Source: Methanosarcina vacuolata Z-761 (GTDB lineage: Archaea > Halobacteriota > Methanosarcinia > Methanosarcinales > Methanosarcinaceae). From it: 64,000 nucleotides of DNA. Below are positions 61,846 through 64,000 of this stretch, one piece after another. Both the position numbers and the translations under genes were made by a program. Under the pieces are notes generated by a model. That model did not search any database. It worked only from the letters and a program-made list of their open reading frames with translations, and was not told the origin of the DNA. Location of the stretch: the NCBI RefSeq assembly GCF_000969905.1, contig NZ_CP009520.1:2170001-2234000 (forward strand), written 5' to 3'. Position 1 is the stretch's first letter. Each line of letters begins with the position of its first letter.

Positions 61846-62865
61846 TTATCCTCTTCTCAGATCAACAGTCTTTCCCCTATTTTCTTCAAACCGCCTGCAG
61901 TATTCTTCAGGGCACTGTTTTCCAGGGCATCCGCAGATATACTCCATAATATCGCTAAATTTTGCGCTGGCAACTGATACCGAGGTATCGGCAGCTCCGT
62001 AATAAATGCGGAGTTCATCGTTTACTACGACCCATCCACAGGGAAAAACAACGTCATTGACATCTCCACTGCGTTCGTATGGCTCACGAGGCCCGAAAAT
62101 CCAGCCTTCCGACCTGCGGAGCACTTTTGTGGGATCTTCAAGGTCAAGAAGAGCCAGCCCGAGCCTGTAACTAATTTTGGAGGTCGTCTGGCGTACTCCA
62201 TGGTACATAATTAGCCAGCCTTCAGGTGTACGGAGCGGCTGCGGGCATAAACCGATTTTATAAGCATCCCACCATCCACCTTCTCTGGCATATAGAAGAA
62301 CTTCGGGTTTTTCCCAGGATTTCATATCATACGAAAAGGAGATCCAGATATTAGCCTTCAAAGTGTGAGTAGTAGGCGCAGGCCTGTGTAATATAGCCCA
62401 TTTGCCGTTAAACCTTACAGGAAAAACGGCAGCGTCTTTATTATCTGGAGGCATCAACGGTCCTGCTCGGTCAAAGTTACGAAAATCCTCGGTAAAGGCA
62501 AGAGCTGGCAAAGGGCCACTATCCGAAAAAGCCACATATACTATAGCCCACTTTCCCATCTCATCGATGTAAGTTATGCGCGGGTCTTCAATGCCATATA
62601 TCTCTTCAGGATAATTTGCGGGGTCCGGAAAAAAGGTTGGCTCACTGTCAATTTCCCAGCCATCAATTCCGTTTTCACTCCTTGCAACTGTAAAATGAGA
62701 AAAACCCCTGTGGTCCTCAACCCTGACCAGCAACAGAATTTTACCATCGATTATGGCAGCTGCTGGGTTAAATACTGAATTGGCTCTATAAGGCCAGTCT
62801 TCAACCGTAAGTATTGGATTTTTTCTAGACCGTATAAATAGCTCCCCATGGTCTTTCCAGGTCAT
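61846..62865 (-). CDS. GH130-type glycoside phosphorylase
   Basis: A 339-aa five-bladed propeller enzyme. FNPAAAIIDGKILLLVRVEDHRG, YGIEDPRITYIDEMGKW with the catalytic Asp in EDPR, and GWLIMYHGVRQ are GH130 signatures. Members split beta-mannosides with phosphate to release mannose 1-phosphate; the specificity here is unknown. Some members act as hydrolases. ATG 62865 is preceded by AAGGGG about 5 nt away; a frame from 62898 would overlap the preceding gene more. It lies directly downstream of the debranching-type gene on the same strand, so the two are probably co-transcribed for oligosaccharide use. Confidence 0.88.
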   Translation of the reverse strand: MTWKDHGELFIRSRKNPILTVEDWPYRANSVFNPAAAIIDGKILLLVRVEDHRGFSHFTVARSENGIDGWEIDSEPTFFPDPANYPEEIYGIEDPRITYIDEMGKWAIVYVAFSDSGPLPALAFTEDFRNFDRAGPLMPPDNKDAAVFPVRFNGKWAILHRPAPTTHTLKANIWISFSYDMKSWEKPEVLLYAREGGWWDAYKIGLCPQPLRTPEGWLIMYHGVRQTTSKISYRLGLALLDLEDPTKVLRRSEGWIFGPREPYERSGDVNDVVFPCGWVVVNDELRIYYGAADTSVSVASAKFSDIMEYICGCPGKQCPEEYCRRFEENRGKTVDLRRG

Positions 62866-62881
62866 ATTATTCCCCTTCAGC

Positions 62882-64000
62882 TTATGTTGTTTTCTCATTT
62901 ATCTTCATAGATGAGAAGCTCATCATATCCATTTCCTGGGATATTGTGCTTAAGACTACCGGGGATATTGTGCTTAAAAGTGGCCTGACCTCAAGCACAT
63001 CCTCTACATATGCTCTAAAAATTTCTGCAACGCTCCAGGCCTGAGCTATGCACCCGCCTGGAGAATGAGGATAATCACCATTAAAAACTTCGGAAATGGT
63101 ACCAAAGCCTGCGGTTTCGAAATGCGTGTCAAAGCCCTCAAGGAGAGCCCTCATATCTTCAAGACTCTTTTTGGAATAATTGTTAACTTTCCGGTAAGCT
63201 CTCACATAAGCGCCAAGGAGCCAGGGCCAGGCTGTCCCGTTATGATAAGCTGTATCTCGGGTGAATGCATCCCCGTGATACTGTCCTTTGTATAAAGGAT
63301 GATCACTCGAAAGACTTCTAAGCCCAAAAGGCGTCAAAAGGTCTTTTTCAACTCTGTCCACAATCGCTTTTTCTTTATCAGGGGGGAGCATGGTATTAGG
63401 AAGAGCTACTGCGAAGATTTGATTGGGGCGAATTGCAGGGTCTTTAACCTCGTTTCCGGCTTCATCCTGACATACAAGGTCAAAGAGACAGTTAGTTTCC
63501 GGGTTCCAGAAAGTGCTTTCAAAATTTGAGGCAACACCATCTGCAAGCATCTCATATAAAAAGACCTCTTTTCCAAGAATAGTACCCAGGCTGGAAGCAA
63601 TTTTCAAGGCGTTGTACCAGAGGGCATTGATTTCACAGGCTTTACCTGCTCTTGGAGTTACTGCCCGCTCTCCAATTTTAGCGTCCATCCAGGTTAATTG
63701 AGGCCCCTGTTGAATAAGATGATCAGAATCCATGCAGATTCCAAAGTTCGTACCTTTACGGTAGTTATCTATAATAGCCTCTATAGTGTCCCAGATATCT
63801 GCGAGGAAAAGAAAGTTGCCCGTATATGCAAAATAGCGGCTAACAGCATGGATAAACCAGAGAGAAGCGTCTACCGTATTATATACTGGCTCTCCTCCAA
63901 AAGACGGAAAAGTGTTGGGAATTAAGCCTTTCCTGCAATATTTAGCAAAATTCATGAGAACGGACCTGGCCTCTTCATGACGATAAGGAATTAGATACAG
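62882..64000 (-). CDS. Glycogen debranching enzyme / amylo-alpha-1,6-glucosidase domain (5' end outside window)
   Basis: A frame open to the window edge, 372 codons visible. It reads LYLIPYRHEEARSVLMNFAKYCRKGLIPNTFPSFGG, then NTVDASLWFIHAVSRYFAYTGN, the (alpha/alpha)6-barrel with Asp in VDASLW, and later TWMDAKIGERAVTPRAGKACEINALWYNALK and DTAYHNGTAWPWLLGAYVRAYRKV with the second acid region. This is the C-terminal domain of archaeal glycogen debranching enzymes. The N-terminal region lies beyond 64000. The last 30 residues (LSTISPVVLSTISQEMD) are encoded by a small direct duplication. It overlaps the frame of the GH130 gene start. Confidence 0.9.
   Translation of the reverse strand: MYLIPYRHEEARSVLMNFAKYCRKGLIPNTFPSFGGEPVYNTVDASLWFIHAVSRYFAYTGNFLFLADIWDTIEAIIDNYRKGTNFGICMDSDHLIQQGPQLTWMDAKIGERAVTPRAGKACEINALWYNALKIASSLGTILGKEVFLYEMLADGVASNFESTFWNPETNCLFDLVCQDEAGNEVKDPAIRPNQIFAVALPNTMLPPDKEKAIVDRVEKDLLTPFGLRSLSSDHPLYKGQYHGDAFTRDTAYHNGTAWPWLLGAYVRAYRKVNNYSKKSLEDMRALLEGFDTHFETAGFGTISEVFNGDYPHSPGGCIAQAWSVAEIFRAYVEDVLEVRPLLSTISPVVLSTISQEMDMMSFSSMKINEKTT

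Noticed and set aside
1-64000. tRNA and rRNA genes
   Set aside because: No T-arm or conserved rRNA segments were found on reading both strands by eye.

Overview
The window looks like a chromosomal segment of a Methanosarcina-type methanogenic archaeon. Markers are an HdrA-MvhD fusion next to a polyferredoxin, a genus-typical UPF0228 protein, archaeal Tsr3, class III-like DapL, PKD/beta-propeller and COG1361 surface proteins, low-GC intergenic DNA with many short tandem repeats, and an in-frame UAG in a transposase (UAG is the pyrrolysine codon in this genus).

Layout: 1-3.2 kb holds a regulator cut by the window edge, an MFS drug exporter and two small membrane proteins. 3.8-8 kb holds tsr3, a SLOG-fold protein and topA. 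8.6-11.4 kb is a decayed accessory patch with a Cys-rich mini-protein, truncated amine oxidase, permease and CHAT-protease fragments, and a MITE. 11.6-17 kb holds an LCM methyltransferase, a beta-CASP RNase, a DUF2148 protein and DapL. At 17.2-20.5 kb a PD-(D/E)XK-like gene is split by a complete IS66 element with an exact 8-bp target duplication; removing the element and one repeat copy restores one ~605-codon frame. 21-31.6 kb carries PKD and Ig-like surface proteins, a tyrosine phosphatase, a TPR protein, three tandem DUF6155-like paralogues and an AGCS symporter. 32.6-39 kb has a lipoprotein and a three-gene COG1361/permease/ATPase export system. 39.9-42.2 kb is a very AT-rich stretch without a convincing gene. 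42.2-51.8 kb has a two-domain PPK2, a second ABC system, a K+ channel, an aminotransferase/aldehyde dehydrogenase pair and a beta-helix protein. 52.8-57.7 kb carries hdrA-polyferredoxin, a winged-helix protein and a universal stress protein. The right end has MITEs, UPF0228, a propeller-PKD protein and a GH130/glycogen-debranching pair.

Most notable: (1) four genes (MFS, beta-CASP RNase, AGCS, Usp) have protein-like sequence reaching upstream of any ATG/GTG/TTG, ending at a one-base variant of ATG (ATA, CTG, ACG, ATA); three of these lie exactly 7 nt after a purine-rich Shine-Dalgarno-like run. (2) The IS66 transposase has an in-frame UAG. (3) Short tandem repeats lie at many gene borders, and at two genes they run into the coding frame. 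(4) At least six MITE-like elements of four types are present. All calls come from reading the sequence; no database search was run.
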